Assembly (NCBI GenBank): GCA_030539115.1
Contig: JAUNSR010000005.1
Coordinates: 64,850 to 128,849 of the forward strand
DNA: 64,000 nt
Source: Bacteroidales bacterium
GTDB lineage: Bacteria > Bacteroidota > Bacteroidia > Bacteroidales > JAUNSR01
Reading direction: 5' to 3'
Under the pieces are notes generated by a model. It was not told the DNA's origin. It was given only the letters and a program-made list of their open reading frames with translations, and did not search any database. Shown piece after piece: positions 20,001-28,981 of the stretch. The number at the start of each line of letters is the position of its first letter. Position 1 is the first letter of the stretch. Both the position numbers and the translations under genes were made by a program.

Positions 20001-20487
20001 ACCAAAGAGTTTCAATATATCTGTTGTCATAAGTGATATAAGGATTTTCAAGGTCAACCCAATAACCCATCTTATGGGTCAAGTCTGTCCATTCCTTTGT
20101 ATATTTCATTACATCTTTACGGCATTCTGCATTATATTCAGCAACAGAGATAGTCTTACCGATAGCCTCTTTTGTAATGCCTAAAGATTTCTCAACGCCA
20201 AGCTCCACAGGAAGACCATGAGTATCCCAACCGGCTTTACGTTTTACGTGAAAACCTTTCATTGTCTTATAACGACAGAAAATATCTTTAATAGAGCGTG
20301 CCATTACATGGTGAATTCCGGGCATTCCGTTCGCAGAAGGAGGCCCTTCATAAAACACAAACGAGGGACAACCCTCGCGTTCTGTCATACTTTTTTGAAA
20401 CACATCGTATTTATCCCAATTCTTAAGTATCTCTTTATTAACATCAGAGAGGTTTAAGCCGGAATATTCATTAAATTTCTTACTCAT
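17068..20487 (-). CDS. ileS: Isoleucine--tRNA ligase, IleRS2-like with altered GIHH signature
   Basis: This 1,139-residue class I synthetase charges tRNA-Ile. The catalytic KMSKR loop is intact (KNGNKMSKRLGN, about 685-692). The editing domain (CP1) lies between, with LAWTTTPWTLPSN at about 235. The first signature motif is unusual: aligned with the typical PHYGHI it reads PGIHHV (Gly57-Ile58-His59-His60), so the first and third positions of HIGH are exchanged. Length and the extended C-terminal domain place it with the eukaryote-like IleRS2 group, which is naturally less sensitive to mupirocin. It is transcribed alone, with a terminator 46 bp after its stop. Confidence 0.97.
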   Translation of the reverse strand: MSKKFNEYSGLNLSDVNKEILKNWDKYDVFQKSMTEREGCPSFVFYEGPPSANGMPGIHHVMARSIKDIFCRYKTMKGFHVKRKAGWDTHGLPVELGVEKSLGITKEAIGKTISVAEYNAECRKDVMKYTKEWTDLTHKMGYWVDLENPYITYDNRYIETLWWLLKQLYNKGLLYKGYTIQPYSPAAGTGLSSHELNQPGCYRDVKDTTMTAQFKIKNPSSELTQHGDAYFLAWTTTPWTLPSNTALCVGANIEYCAVQSFNPYTSTPITVIAAKPLLSSLFNPKAKDIALEDYKPGDKLIPYKVIKEYKGRDLVGMEYEQLLPWVKPEGDAFRVISGDFVTTEDGTGIVHIAPTFGADDNKVAKATGIAPLMMIDKDGNSRPMVDMTGRFYRLEDLDKDFVEKNVNKEAYSEFAGRYVKNAYDSNLKDDDATLDIDIAVMLKQNDKAFKIEKHVHSYPHCWRTDKPVLYYPLDSWFIKTTASKDRMIELNNTINWKPASTGSGRFGKWLENLQDWNLSRSRYWGTPLPIWRTEDGSEELCIGSVEELYSQIEKAVKAGLMEVNPFASFQPGVMTKENYDKIDLHRPYVDDIVLLSPNGKPMKRESDLIDVWFDSGAMPYAQIHYPFENKDIFDSKEVYPADFIAEGVDQTRGWFFTLHALATMIFDSVSYKAVISNGLVLDKNGNKMSKRLGNAVDPFDTIEKYGSDPLRWYMITNASPWDNLKFDTEGIDEVRRKFFGTLYNTYSFFALYANVDGFTFAENEVPLAERPEIDRWIISLLNSLIKEVDENLNTYEPTKAGRAISDFVNDHLSNWYVRLNRKRFWGGEMSKDKLSAYQTLYTCLETIAKLMAPISPFFADKLYLDLISVSGRASEVSVHLSMFPVADETVIDKALERRMQTAQDITSMVLALRRKVNIKVRQPLSDLMIPVLDEQQRADIEAVKKLVLNEVNVKELKFVDNAAGILVKRIKPDFKKLGPRYGKIMKQLASVLTQLPQEDIALFEKDGRISIDVESTLAEVLVSDVEIISEDIPGWLVANQDRLTVALEITVTEELRQEGIARELVNRIQNIRKSSGFEITDKINIRISKNENTDSAIEKFKSYIASQVLANSIELTSDSLSDNEMDMDGFNLYAEIKKA

Positions 20488-20820
20488 ATTTTAGTTTTTC
20501 TATTTAATCCGTAAAAATTCGCCCGAAGATACAAAATATTTCTATTTAAGAAGTTGCCTGCATTTATAAAAGAGAATAAAGAGGGAAAAGTATATGTAAA
20601 AAATATTATTTATTCGGATGTATTACGATAAACGCATTACAAAATTCATAATTGCCGAGTGTTTATAAAAAGAAAAATGTCTGATTAATAAATGTACTGA
20701 AGATGACTTTAAATATGTACAAGAAATAATTATTAAACTTTGAGATTGAAAGAATCAAAGATATAATTGTATTGAAAACGACATTAATCTTAAAAAATTT
20801 AAGGCTTAAAAGATAAATGA
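20488..20820. other. Gene-free region upstream of ileS
   Basis: AT-rich DNA with no supported gene; it should contain the ileS promoter on the minus strand. A 64-codon minus-strand frame here has no start context or recognisable protein features. Confidence 0.4.
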
Positions 20821-20977
20821 CTTTTAGTTGGATTTTATTACGAGTTTCAACTACCAAACTTAAACAGTCTCTGTTCCTTTTTGCTTTTAGTTGGATTTTA
20901 TTACGAGTTTAAACTATCATGCTGCAACAGCCTCTGTTCCTTTTTGCTTTTAGTTGGACTTTATTACGAATTAAAAC
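20821..20977. repeat. 63-bp tandem repeat, about 2.5 copies
   Basis: Two full units, 20821-20883 and 20884-20946, begin CTTTTAGTTGGATTTTATTA; a third, partial unit runs to about 20977. A 42-bp part is nearly invariant, while about 20 bp in the middle differs. Each full unit ends with AACAG-N3-CTGTT, a small palindrome, then CCTTTTTG. The spacing and divergence pattern are those of a degenerate tandem repeat; it is not a CRISPR array. Confidence 0.85.
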
Positions 20978-21117
20978 CTTAAAAATATGGATATCAATAT
21001 TAATTGTCTCTATTTAATAAGACATAAAAGAACTTTTAACAACAAACAAAAAAATAGGGCCAACTCGACTCACGTCGCTTTGACCCTCAATCATTCAATC
21101 TAAAGCATGTATTGTAG

Positions 21118-21537
21118 TTATCGATGCTCCTTTCTTCTTCTGTAAACATACGCGCCATATGTCGCAATACTAAAGAATAAAGCAAGGAATGCATCTTCTA
21201 ATGGGACAACTCCTGTAGCTTGAAAAGAACTTCCCGGCTTGAAAGCACTGTTTCCATTTGAAATGGAAGCTCTTGTTTGACTTGCAAACACTTCAGTAGA
21301 AGTTGTTGTATTAAAAATACCTTGATTTGTTGATGTTGATTCGTTCCAGATTGCATCTATTGAATAACCTGCTGTTGGCAATGTTATCAAAAAACAAACT
21401 AACACAACTTTTAAGAAAGCTGAATTGACCAGACTTCTAAATATCTTTTTTGATGAAAAATCTTTTGAATTGTTTAATGAAGAAACGGAGTTACCTCTTT
21501 CTTGATTCTTTAGTATGAATAATGAACTTTCAAACAT
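21118..21537 (-). CDS. Small exported protein with a tripartite C-terminal membrane anchor
   Basis: A 139-residue protein. Residues about 40-59 form a hydrophobic segment (FLKVVLVCFLITLPTAGYSI) acting as signal peptide or first membrane span. A Ser/Thr/Asn-rich extracytoplasmic stretch of about 50 residues follows. The C-terminus has three parts: VPLED (111-115), a membrane span (116-132) and a basic tail, RRRKEHR. This layout resembles the PID-CTERM and related sorting-type anchors seen in Bacteroidota beside large secreted proteins. It lies about 1 kb downstream of the giant T9SS cargo on the same strand. I do not know its function; a membrane partner or anchor for that protein is one guess. 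Confidence 0.75.
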   Translation of the reverse strand: MFESSLFILKNQERGNSVSSLNNSKDFSSKKIFRSLVNSAFLKVVLVCFLITLPTAGYSIDAIWNESTSTNQGIFNTTTSTEVFASQTRASISNGNSAFKPGSSFQATGVVPLEDAFLALFFSIATYGAYVYRRRKEHR

Positions 21538-22158
21538 GACCTTTAAATTAAATTAACTACAATACTTTTAATGCTTTTCTTTTTCTTTGATGGAACAAAG
21601 TTAATTATAATTGTTTCAAAATAAAAAGCTTTTCATCAATTATTTTCTTATAAATTTTACAATATTTTAAAAATTGATAAATATTTTCTTATATTTATCT
21701 GATTTACTGCTATTTACAAATACAACTATTTATGTAATTTAGAATGTTTCTAACATTATTTTTTTCTTTATTTAGAATGTTATGTATTTATTTAGAATAC
21801 AAATTGTTTTTCGATTTGTTTTTCATGGCATTATTTGGATTTATTCTATTATCCGATGCTTTATTTTACAAACTTTTCTAAATAAATGACATTTATATCA
21901 TATCGTTATTTGGATTTTTTCTATTTATTAGATAATAATTAGATGATTTATCAAGGAAAAGATAAAATATTCTTCAACAATCGAACATTACATTATTTAT
22001 AATTTGTCTTATTAGTACATTTTACTTATTTAGAATACACAAGCCGCAGAAATTAAATCAGTTACTATAGATAATGGTTTTAATGGTTGATTTCATGGAA
22101 TAGCTTGCAATAAAATCTTAACTGAGGTTGTGGTATCTCAATGAATATATATATATAA
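21538..22158. other. Gene-free AT-rich region upstream of the small anchored protein
   Basis: No supported gene. TTTAGAAT occurs four times (21738, 21771, 21791, 22029), and the sequence TTATTTGGATTT is repeated 75 bp apart (21831 and 21906). These could be regulator-binding sites for the minus-strand gene starting at 21537, but nothing confirms that. Confidence 0.35.
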
Positions 22159-22262
22159 AAGGATAAGGATTTGTTACGAAAGAATGCAACGTGATTGAAT
22201 GAGGATAGGAAATAGTTATGATTGAATGCACGTTGATTGTATGAGGATAGGAATTAGTAGTA
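22159..22262. repeat. 42-bp tandem repeat, about 2.5 copies
   Basis: Units at 22159-22200, 22201-22242 and a partial one from 22243 share the pattern AGGATAGG...GTTA..A...AATGCA...TGATTG.AT with no gaps between copies. The array is non-coding and lies between the T9SS cargo gene and the small anchored protein gene. Confidence 0.75.
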
Positions 22263-22361
22263 TCTGAATAAAAATTGCTGAATTAAAATTTAAGAATTAA
22301 GATTTTACCATTTTAGGATGTATTGATTAAAAACAGATTGCTGCCATTAAATTTTTAAAGC

Positions 22362-22394
22362 AAAAAAAAGCTCGGATTTTATCCGAGCTTTTTT
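22362..22394. terminator. Terminator downstream of the T9SS cargo gene
   Basis: The stem AGCTCGGAT / ATCCGAGCT with a 3-nt loop is flanked by an A tract on the left and a T tract on the right. It starts about 120 bp after the minus-strand stop at 22517. Confidence 0.85.
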
Positions 22395-22516
22395 CTATTT
22401 GAAGTGTTTCGATGAAACTTTATTCAAATTTTTAATTTATTTAAAAGTGCACTTTACTAAACGTTTACTTTAATAGAAGCTTTTAATCTATTGAAGAATC
22501 TATTAAGCAGATTACT

Positions 22517-25500
22517 TTACTTAACGTTTACCTTTAAAGAAACGCTTTGTTTTTCAGTTTGAATCTTAACGATGTAATTATCAGAAGCAACATCAAACCT
22601 CGCAATAGCATCATTGATATGCTTTCTTGAAGCAATCAACTTACCATCTGTTGTATAAACCTCTACAGAAGCAATAGGATCAGATAATTCACTTTGAACA
22701 ACCATTACTCCTTCAGATGGAGAATAAGCATTAATTGCTGAATCCTTAACATCTTCTATTCCTGTTGCAGCCCTGAACTGAATATAATATCTTCCAGAAT
22801 AATTACCATCAATCTGAGTTTTATCAACATTAAGAACTATTTCGGAATTTTCTTCAGTAAGCTCTGTCTTAACATTCTTTTCAGAATCGTAAAGGTAGAT
22901 AGGATAAGTAAATGAATCCATTCCGTTGAACTTAACATTAACAGCGCCTTCAGTCTGAGTATAAATAGCTATCGGAACCAAAACGTCTCCATTAACAGTG
23001 GTAATCGAAAGAGCATTGTTATCAGCTATAGAGTAGACAACCGGAGTAATCTCAGAATTCGTTTCCAACAAAGTCAATACATCTTCACCCTTTTCATAAC
23101 CATTCTTAGCACCGTCCTTGCAAACTACAGCTAAAGTAGATTCCAAATCGCCGCGATTTGCTGTAATTCTAAGTATTTGGTTATCCGGATTAACCTTATC
23201 AGCCTTTGCCTTAAGAGCAGCAGCAGGCGTATTATCAATTGTCATCATATCAGCATCGAAAACTAAGTCGATGTTCATATAAGAAATGCCATCTTCAGTT
23301 GTAGTCAAATTACCTTTACCCTCAATAAAGAAAGACTGTGTAGGAGCAATATTTCCATTTATTTCATCAACAGTTCCCTCTTTGGATGTATAAATCCATT
23401 TGTCATTCTCTTTATTGCAGGTATAAACCTTATCATTTGAGTTATTGTAAATCCAGAATGTTGGAGTAATCTTATCTCTGTTTGCTTCATAGAATTTTTC
23501 AAAATTCAAATGAGCCATAAATGGATTACCTACAAGGAAGATTGTATTTTCATTTGCAGCCGCATCACTTTCAACCTCTTTGGATACAGTAATTGTCTGA
23601 GAAGTTGTTCCTTCAGCAGGATTAAATGCAAATTCATACTGATTATTCTTTGGGGCATTTTCAGACAATGATGTAGCAATGCCAGCATCAGTATAGTAAC
23701 GATAAGTTTCATCAATCTTAGGGAATTTAAACACAACTGTTTCGTCACTTCCGATCCATGAGAAATCACCTTCAGCCAAAACGCCTAAACGATAACCTGT
23801 TCCTACATTGTGCTTAAAGTTCAAAGCATTGAAAGATGCCGTCCAATCACTTCCTGCGATATAAGTTTCATTTGTTCCACTGTTTAGTTTATTTGCAACA
23901 GTCCTTGCAAATACCTGTTGATAAACGAAAGGCATTGTTCTGCTATTTGCTTGGTCAAGATCCTGGAACAAACTGTTTTTATAAACGCCATTTTTAGGAA
24001 GATGCATATCACCTGTATACATATCTTGAAGTGGAGCAGAAAGCATATACCAACGGTTAACTTTAACTCTTTGGTCTATCCAAACTTTTTCTTTCTTCAA
24101 AAGATCTGTTCTTGCAAGCTCAGACCCCGGTTGGAAATAAATATACTTACAAACATTTCCATCGTAATTGTAATCATAATATATATCCTTAACTTCACCC
24201 CAAGTATCAATTTCTCCATTATTTGAAGCCTCAACAAGAGAAGGATAAACTAAACCTGTCTTTTCAGGAAGAGTAACATTAGTAAAGTTCAATGGCACAA
24301 AACCTTTAATTCCATTTCCTGTAACTTCTGTAACAGTCATTCCATTAACAGAGGCAGTTCCCCAGTTAGAATCATCATTCCAGTCATTGTTTGTACCTTT
24401 CCAAATAGCATATTCAGGAACAATCTTCAAGATAAGATTAGCGCTTCCACCGCAAAGAGAACCATCGGCAAAGCTTACCCATAATTTATATTCGTAACCC
24501 TCTTTAAACAAATTACTACTTAAGAATATCAAACTCAACTTAGATTTATCGGAGCTGATAATAAAGTTTCCTTTTAAAACTGTTCCAATAGGAGCCTCAC
24601 TATCAGTTGAAGAAATAATCATAATCTCTTTGATTGAATTTATAGAGCTTGAAATTTCCTTAATTGGAGCATCAAACGCCTGTCCGTTTGCAACTGTCTT
24701 AGAAAGACGAACGGCAAATTCATAATCGCTTGGATAAGTAACATTCTTTTCTCCAAATACTAAAACTCCTGAGCCGCCACCTCTGTTAACAGTAATAACT
24801 ACGGGGTTATCACATAGAATAGGTGTTCCATCCTGACCAACAATTGTTGCATTATCAGAAACAGGGAATATAGTAAACTGCTGATTTGAAAGAATTCTAT
24901 ATTTTATTGATTTCTTGTTCAAAATCAATTTTCCCTCATTTACAAGAGCTGTAATTTGAGCGGAAGGATTATTTCTGTTGTCCTGGAATGCTTTTATCAA
25001 GGCTTTTGTATCATCATCAGCATTTCCGATATACCAATCAAACGGACAATCAACTGTAACTATTCTATTGTTATAGCTTCCTTTTACTACAGCAGATATT
25101 TCAACTTCTGAACTGTTACAGAAATTCTCAACAGTTGTTGAAGTATAAATATCACCATCTATAGTCAAATCAATACTTGATTCAATAGAAAAGCCTGCAG
25201 CCCAACCGCATCTTGTATCTGATTCAAAAATTGGGTTTTCTAATTCTTGTTGACTTGCATTTAACACCAAGTAATATTTCTTTCCAACCGTAAAATTAGA
25301 ACTTTCCTGTGTAAAAGTAAGTTTTCCATTACTTAATGAAACCCCGGAACCTTCCGGTGCGACAAACTCTCCATCTTTAAATTGCAATGTTCCAAAAGTA
25401 GTAGCCGGTTTATTATTAAATTTATAATAATCGCAGTTTACAACGCCACCCTTGTCATCAATAAATCTATAATTCAGATATGCAGTACCTGCAGGTAACT

Positions 25501-28204
25501 GACTGATTAGTTTTTCATTGTCAAGTTCTATATAAACAGGAACTTTCTTGTCACATTCCGGACCTTTTTGCCAAGATTCAGCAGAAGTCTTTGTTCTGTA
25601 AATACGGATATCATCCAAGGCAAAGTCATTACCGGTTGAAGATGTACCATTATTGTCTACCTGCAATGTATAATAATCAAAATCCTGATTTGAAGAGAAC
25701 ATCACATCATAACAAACCTGATGCCAACTGCTTGTCGATGGAATCTTACCAGTAGTAAAGCGATGAAGAACAGTTTCAGTGCCATTATTTGATTTGCCTT
25801 TTAACACAAGGTTCAAGTTAGGCATTGTAGAGCCACTGTTTTTATTTAGATTAGTCACATAAGCGACAACCTTAAGTTTCATATTCTGACAAAGAGCCTG
25901 ATCAAACTTCAAGTTTGCTACAGTACCGGGCTTTTGTGAAGCATCAACATAAACAAAGAAACCGCCATTAGGATTTGAATGATCTATTACACCGCTGCTC
26001 AAAAAGCCACTTGCACCAATATCACATAGAGCTTTTGAACTCTGAACAAAAGCATACTCACTCCATTCAGGGATATTGTTACCTGCCTTTTTATCTGTTG
26101 GATTTACCAATCCTCTATAATAGAAACCGTAAGAACTTTCATCCCAACCAAGAGGTTTTGTTCCAATGCCCGATGTTCCGCTCTGAGTATTATTATCAAA
26201 GTTCAATGTCGCAAGTCTCACAAAATCTCCATTTGCATCATCAAGAACACTAAGTTTTCTTTCATTACTTGTAATATTTGCATCAGTCATAGGAGCTGCA
26301 TCAGCAACGAATTTCACTTTAAATCTTGCAACTCTATAATTCACACCATCTGCAGTCATTGTTAAAGTAACCTCTTTCGTATTTCCTGCAGTACCGGCGG
26401 TAAAGCTATAATACATATCTCCTGTATTTTTTGATACAGTATTTGAAGAATTTGAGCTTGAACTCCAAGCAAAAGTTCCTTGTTTATAGCCTGAACCCCA
26501 ATAATTATCAGATGTATATTGAGGCTTTAATATAATCTCAGATTGACTTTCAGGAGCAGTAATTTCATATTCCTCAAGATAATCAGTATTTCCCAATTTG
26601 GCAAATTTGTCAATCATCTCCTGAGCATCTCTTACATCAAACAACCAACGATAGGAAAGAGTCGGCTCTGTAAATACGCCTGAACCTCCATTTGAAATTA
26701 GAGTGGAATTATTGTAATCCTGATAGTCCGACATATCGGCAGCTATCTTATGGCTTGTCTGTCCGTTTGGCAAAGTATAAGAAACAGAAATTTTTGGACC
26801 CAATGTTACATATCCTTTATCAGTCTCTCTTCCCGCATTTGAAAATGCAAGTCCACTCTTTTCATTATCATAATCGAACCATCTTGTATAGGCATTAACA
26901 TAAGCTTCAGCTCCGGAAGCATCCAAAGATTTAGAAGTTCCAGGTTTTGCATAAACAGTTCTATAATTTATATGAGTCGGCTGAAGACCGGAAATCCCAT
27001 CTGTATAAGAAGAAGGATAAGGATTACGATGTTGAAGGGTCAGTTTATTAGCTTTTTGTTCAAGATTTACAGAAACCACCCCTGAGGCAACAACTGCTCC
27101 ATTATAATTTGCATCTACATTTAATAATGCTGTTCCTGTTTTTACATTTTGTGTGGAATTTGTTCCGGTAGGAGCAATTTTTGTTGTTGAAGAAACTTTA
27201 AAGTCTCCGGTTACATTAGATATCGATTTAACAGTAAAGGTTGCACCTGTAACTGCAATTGTCGATTCATCACTTTTTTTCAAATAAAGGACTCCATTTA
27301 CAGTCGGAGACTGAGCCGAAGTAGTATTATAGACAAAACTTAAATCCTGAGCAGACAAAGTCTGAATAATATAACTTGCCGCTTTTTGTTTTAAAGTTAT
27401 CGGTGCTGTTTTTGTTGCAACAACTTTACCATTCAAAGTAGCTTGAATAGTCAAAGTTACAGTCTCAGACTTTTCAGATGAAACATAATTTTTAGGAGCT
27501 ATTTTACCTGTTGCACTATCAAATTCAAAAGAATCACTATCCGACATTCCTGAAATCTTAACAGAATAATTTCCTATTGTAAGATCTCCGCCTGCAGCGC
27601 CTTTATTCAAAGTGCTTTCTATGGTTTCAGTAGCTTTTGGTGTAATATCATCTCCGTTCCAACTTAAATCTGAGATTGGAGACACTGTAAAAATGTAAAC
27701 ATCAACTTCCTTTAGAGCCAAATTGGAATTATTACCATTTCTAACAGTAAAGTTACTGCTTTTATAATACAAATAATAATTATACCGTGTAGAAGACTTA
27801 CTCAATAAGTTCGAGGTCCATTTGGCACCATTAGCACTATATGATGTGGATGTTGTAGTTAGTGTTGAACCAGACACATACAAATAATTACCCTTTCTGC
27901 CAACGTTCTCAAGGGTAAAATATCCATTTCCAACGGATTTGGCTAACCACTTAATATCATCTCCTGTAGTAGTGGATGTTTTAGTAACGCCACTTCCAGT
28001 TGAATTTATAACTAAATAATTACTACTTTCTCCATCAAAAATAGTATAAGTCTTACCATCTTCCAATGAACCACCAGTCAGGGCCTTTCCCTCACTAAAT
28101 CCCAACAATAAAAAAGCACACGTTAGGAACAATGCTTTAAACAATCTTAGATTGGACACGGATAGGGATAATCCGTCTTTAAATGAATGTAAATTTCGTT
28201 TCAT
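22517..28204 (-). CDS. Giant T9SS-secreted multidomain surface protein
   Basis: With the start at MKRNLHSFKDG (28204; the frame opens 13 codons earlier without a signal-like n-region) the protein has 1,895 residues. The signal peptide is LFKALFLTCAFLLLGFSEGK. Residues about 45-190 form a beta-trefoil-like domain (YLVINSTGSG, GNYLYVSGSTLTT, NFTVRNGNN). Tandem Ig-like modules follow (KTAPITLKQKA and VVSVNLEQKA mark their ends). A jelly-roll-like carbohydrate-binding-type segment ends DFALDDIRIYRTKTSAESW, and a Ser/Thr/Asn-rich stretch precedes the tail. The last 75 residues are a type A T9SS sorting domain (ASVEVYTTDGKLIASRK to the C-terminus). It should be exported by T9SS and attached to the surface or released. 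No enzyme motif is visible; adhesin or matrix protein is the likeliest role. Confidence 0.9.
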   Translation of the reverse strand: MKRNLHSFKDGLSLSVSNLRLFKALFLTCAFLLLGFSEGKALTGGSLEDGKTYTIFDGESSNYLVINSTGSGVTKTSTTTGDDIKWLAKSVGNGYFTLENVGRKGNYLYVSGSTLTTTSTSYSANGAKWTSNLLSKSSTRYNYYLYYKSSNFTVRNGNNSNLALKEVDVYIFTVSPISDLSWNGDDITPKATETIESTLNKGAAGGDLTIGNYSVKISGMSDSDSFEFDSATGKIAPKNYVSSEKSETVTLTIQATLNGKVVATKTAPITLKQKAASYIIQTLSAQDLSFVYNTTSAQSPTVNGVLYLKKSDESTIAVTGATFTVKSISNVTGDFKVSSTTKIAPTGTNSTQNVKTGTALLNVDANYNGAVVASGVVSVNLEQKANKLTLQHRNPYPSSYTDGISGLQPTHINYRTVYAKPGTSKSLDASGAEAYVNAYTRWFDYDNEKSGLAFSNAGRETDKGYVTLGPKISVSYTLPNGQTSHKIAADMSDYQDYNNSTLISNGGSGVFTEPTLSYRWLFDVRDAQEMIDKFAKLGNTDYLEEYEITAPESQSEIILKPQYTSDNYWGSGYKQGTFAWSSSSNSSNTVSKNTGDMYYSFTAGTAGNTKEVTLTMTADGVNYRVARFKVKFVADAAPMTDANITSNERKLSVLDDANGDFVRLATLNFDNNTQSGTSGIGTKPLGWDESSYGFYYRGLVNPTDKKAGNNIPEWSEYAFVQSSKALCDIGASGFLSSGVIDHSNPNGGFFVYVDASQKPGTVANLKFDQALCQNMKLKVVAYVTNLNKNSGSTMPNLNLVLKGKSNNGTETVLHRFTTGKIPSTSSWHQVCYDVMFSSNQDFDYYTLQVDNNGTSSTGNDFALDDIRIYRTKTSAESWQKGPECDKKVPVYIELDNEKLISQLPAGTAYLNYRFIDDKGGVVNCDYYKFNNKPATTFGTLQFKDGEFVAPEGSGVSLSNGKLTFTQESSNFTVGKKYYLVLNASQQELENPIFESDTRCGWAAGFSIESSIDLTIDGDIYTSTTVENFCNSSEVEISAVVKGSYNNRIVTVDCPFDWYIGNADDDTKALIKAFQDNRNNPSAQITALVNEGKLILNKKSIKYRILSNQQFTIFPVSDNATIVGQDGTPILCDNPVVITVNRGGGSGVLVFGEKNVTYPSDYEFAVRLSKTVANGQAFDAPIKEISSSINSIKEIMIISSTDSEAPIGTVLKGNFIISSDKSKLSLIFLSSNLFKEGYEYKLWVSFADGSLCGGSANLILKIVPEYAIWKGTNNDWNDDSNWGTASVNGMTVTEVTGNGIKGFVPLNFTNVTLPEKTGLVYPSLVEASNNGEIDTWGEVKDIYYDYNYDGNVCKYIYFQPGSELARTDLLKKEKVWIDQRVKVNRWYMLSAPLQDMYTGDMHLPKNGVYKNSLFQDLDQANSRTMPFVYQQVFARTVANKLNSGTNETYIAGSDWTASFNALNFKHNVGTGYRLGVLAEGDFSWIGSDETVVFKFPKIDETYRYYTDAGIATSLSENAPKNNQYEFAFNPAEGTTSQTITVSKEVESDAAANENTIFLVGNPFMAHLNFEKFYEANRDKITPTFWIYNNSNDKVYTCNKENDKWIYTSKEGTVDEINGNIAPTQSFFIEGKGNLTTTEDGISYMNIDLVFDADMMTIDNTPAAALKAKADKVNPDNQILRITANRGDLESTLAVVCKDGAKNGYEKGEDVLTLLETNSEITPVVYSIADNNALSITTVNGDVLVPIAIYTQTEGAVNVKFNGMDSFTYPIYLYDSEKNVKTELTEENSEIVLNVDKTQIDGNYSGRYYIQFRAATGIEDVKDSAINAYSPSEGVMVVQSELSDPIASVEVYTTDGKLIASRKHINDAIARFDVASDNYIVKIQTEKQSVSLKVNVK

Positions 28205-28749
28205 GAACACTTCACATTTAGTATATACTACAATATTTATCATGCTATTCTCTAATTTCTAAAGAATACAGTTTAGTTTTAATATTCTTTTATTAGAATA
28301 TAATAATTTTAGTTACAAAATTAAGTATATTTATTATACAATAACTTTATTGTTGTAAAAATAAACAATTTCTGTGTTAATTTATATTTAATCTAATTTC
28401 CAAAAGGCAAAAACGGCTTTAATTCGGATTTTTAAGCACTTAACTATAAAATCGTTTTTTTAAAAAGGAGCAATAATCCATACATTTTTTGTATAAAAAA
28501 GCCACTTATATTCTAAATAAGGTTACTTTCAGCAATAACAATTCAAAATAAGCAACTACATATCAAAAATCATCTTACTTAAAACAATTATAAATTTGTT
28601 TTAACAATAAACAAATAGAAATTCAATTGAAAAACAAAATAAACTTCAGACATCAAGCAAAAAATTGATTTATTAATTAAAAAAAAGCAGAGCATCGCCG
28701 ATAAATTCTCCAATTATACCACCAAAGATTAGTCTATTAATTAAAAAAG
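28205..28749. other. Gene-free region upstream of the T9SS cargo gene
   Basis: AT-rich, with no supported gene. It contains the cargo gene's promoter region and one ATTCTAAA (28510), the reverse complement of the TTTAGAAT motif found upstream of the small anchored protein. Confidence 0.4.
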
Positions 28750-28789
28750 AAAGCAGGACATGTCATTTTTTAATGACAATCCCTGCTTT
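28750..28789. terminator. Terminator downstream of the GH92 gene
   Basis: An imperfect 18-bp stem (28750-28767 with 28772-28789, two adjacent mismatches plus one other) has a TTTT loop and A/T flanks. It lies about 190 bp beyond the GH92 stop. Confidence 0.7.
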
Positions 28790-28825
28790 TTACTGCTTTT
28801 AAACTCACTGCACTAATTCAAAACT

Positions 28826-28951
28826 ATTCATCCGCCAATCAGAATTGAACTAACAATTACCCAATTTAGCAATCTTAAATTGAAAAGAATTCATCCGTCA
28901 ATCAGAATTGAAATAAAACTTAACCAAATTAGTAATTTTAAATTTCAAAAA
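28826..28951. repeat. 63-bp tandem repeat, two copies
   Basis: Units at 28826-28888 and 28889-28951 both open ATTCATCCG, then C or T, then CAATCAGAATTGAA, and diverge gradually afterwards. The array sits immediately downstream of the GH92 stop codon. Confidence 0.8.
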
Positions 28952-28981
28952 AAATCAGCTTTCAATCAAAATATTCTTCTA

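Noticed and set aside
20821..20977. Candidate mini-CRISPR array
   Set aside because: Unit boundaries and the variable middle drift gradually, the first copy lacks the upstream part of the supposed repeat, and no cas gene is present.
28671..28760. TATTAATTAA...GCAG repeated about 64-66 bp apart
   Set aside because: Only a short AT-rich core matches and the spacing is inexact, so it is not counted with the 63-bp arrays.
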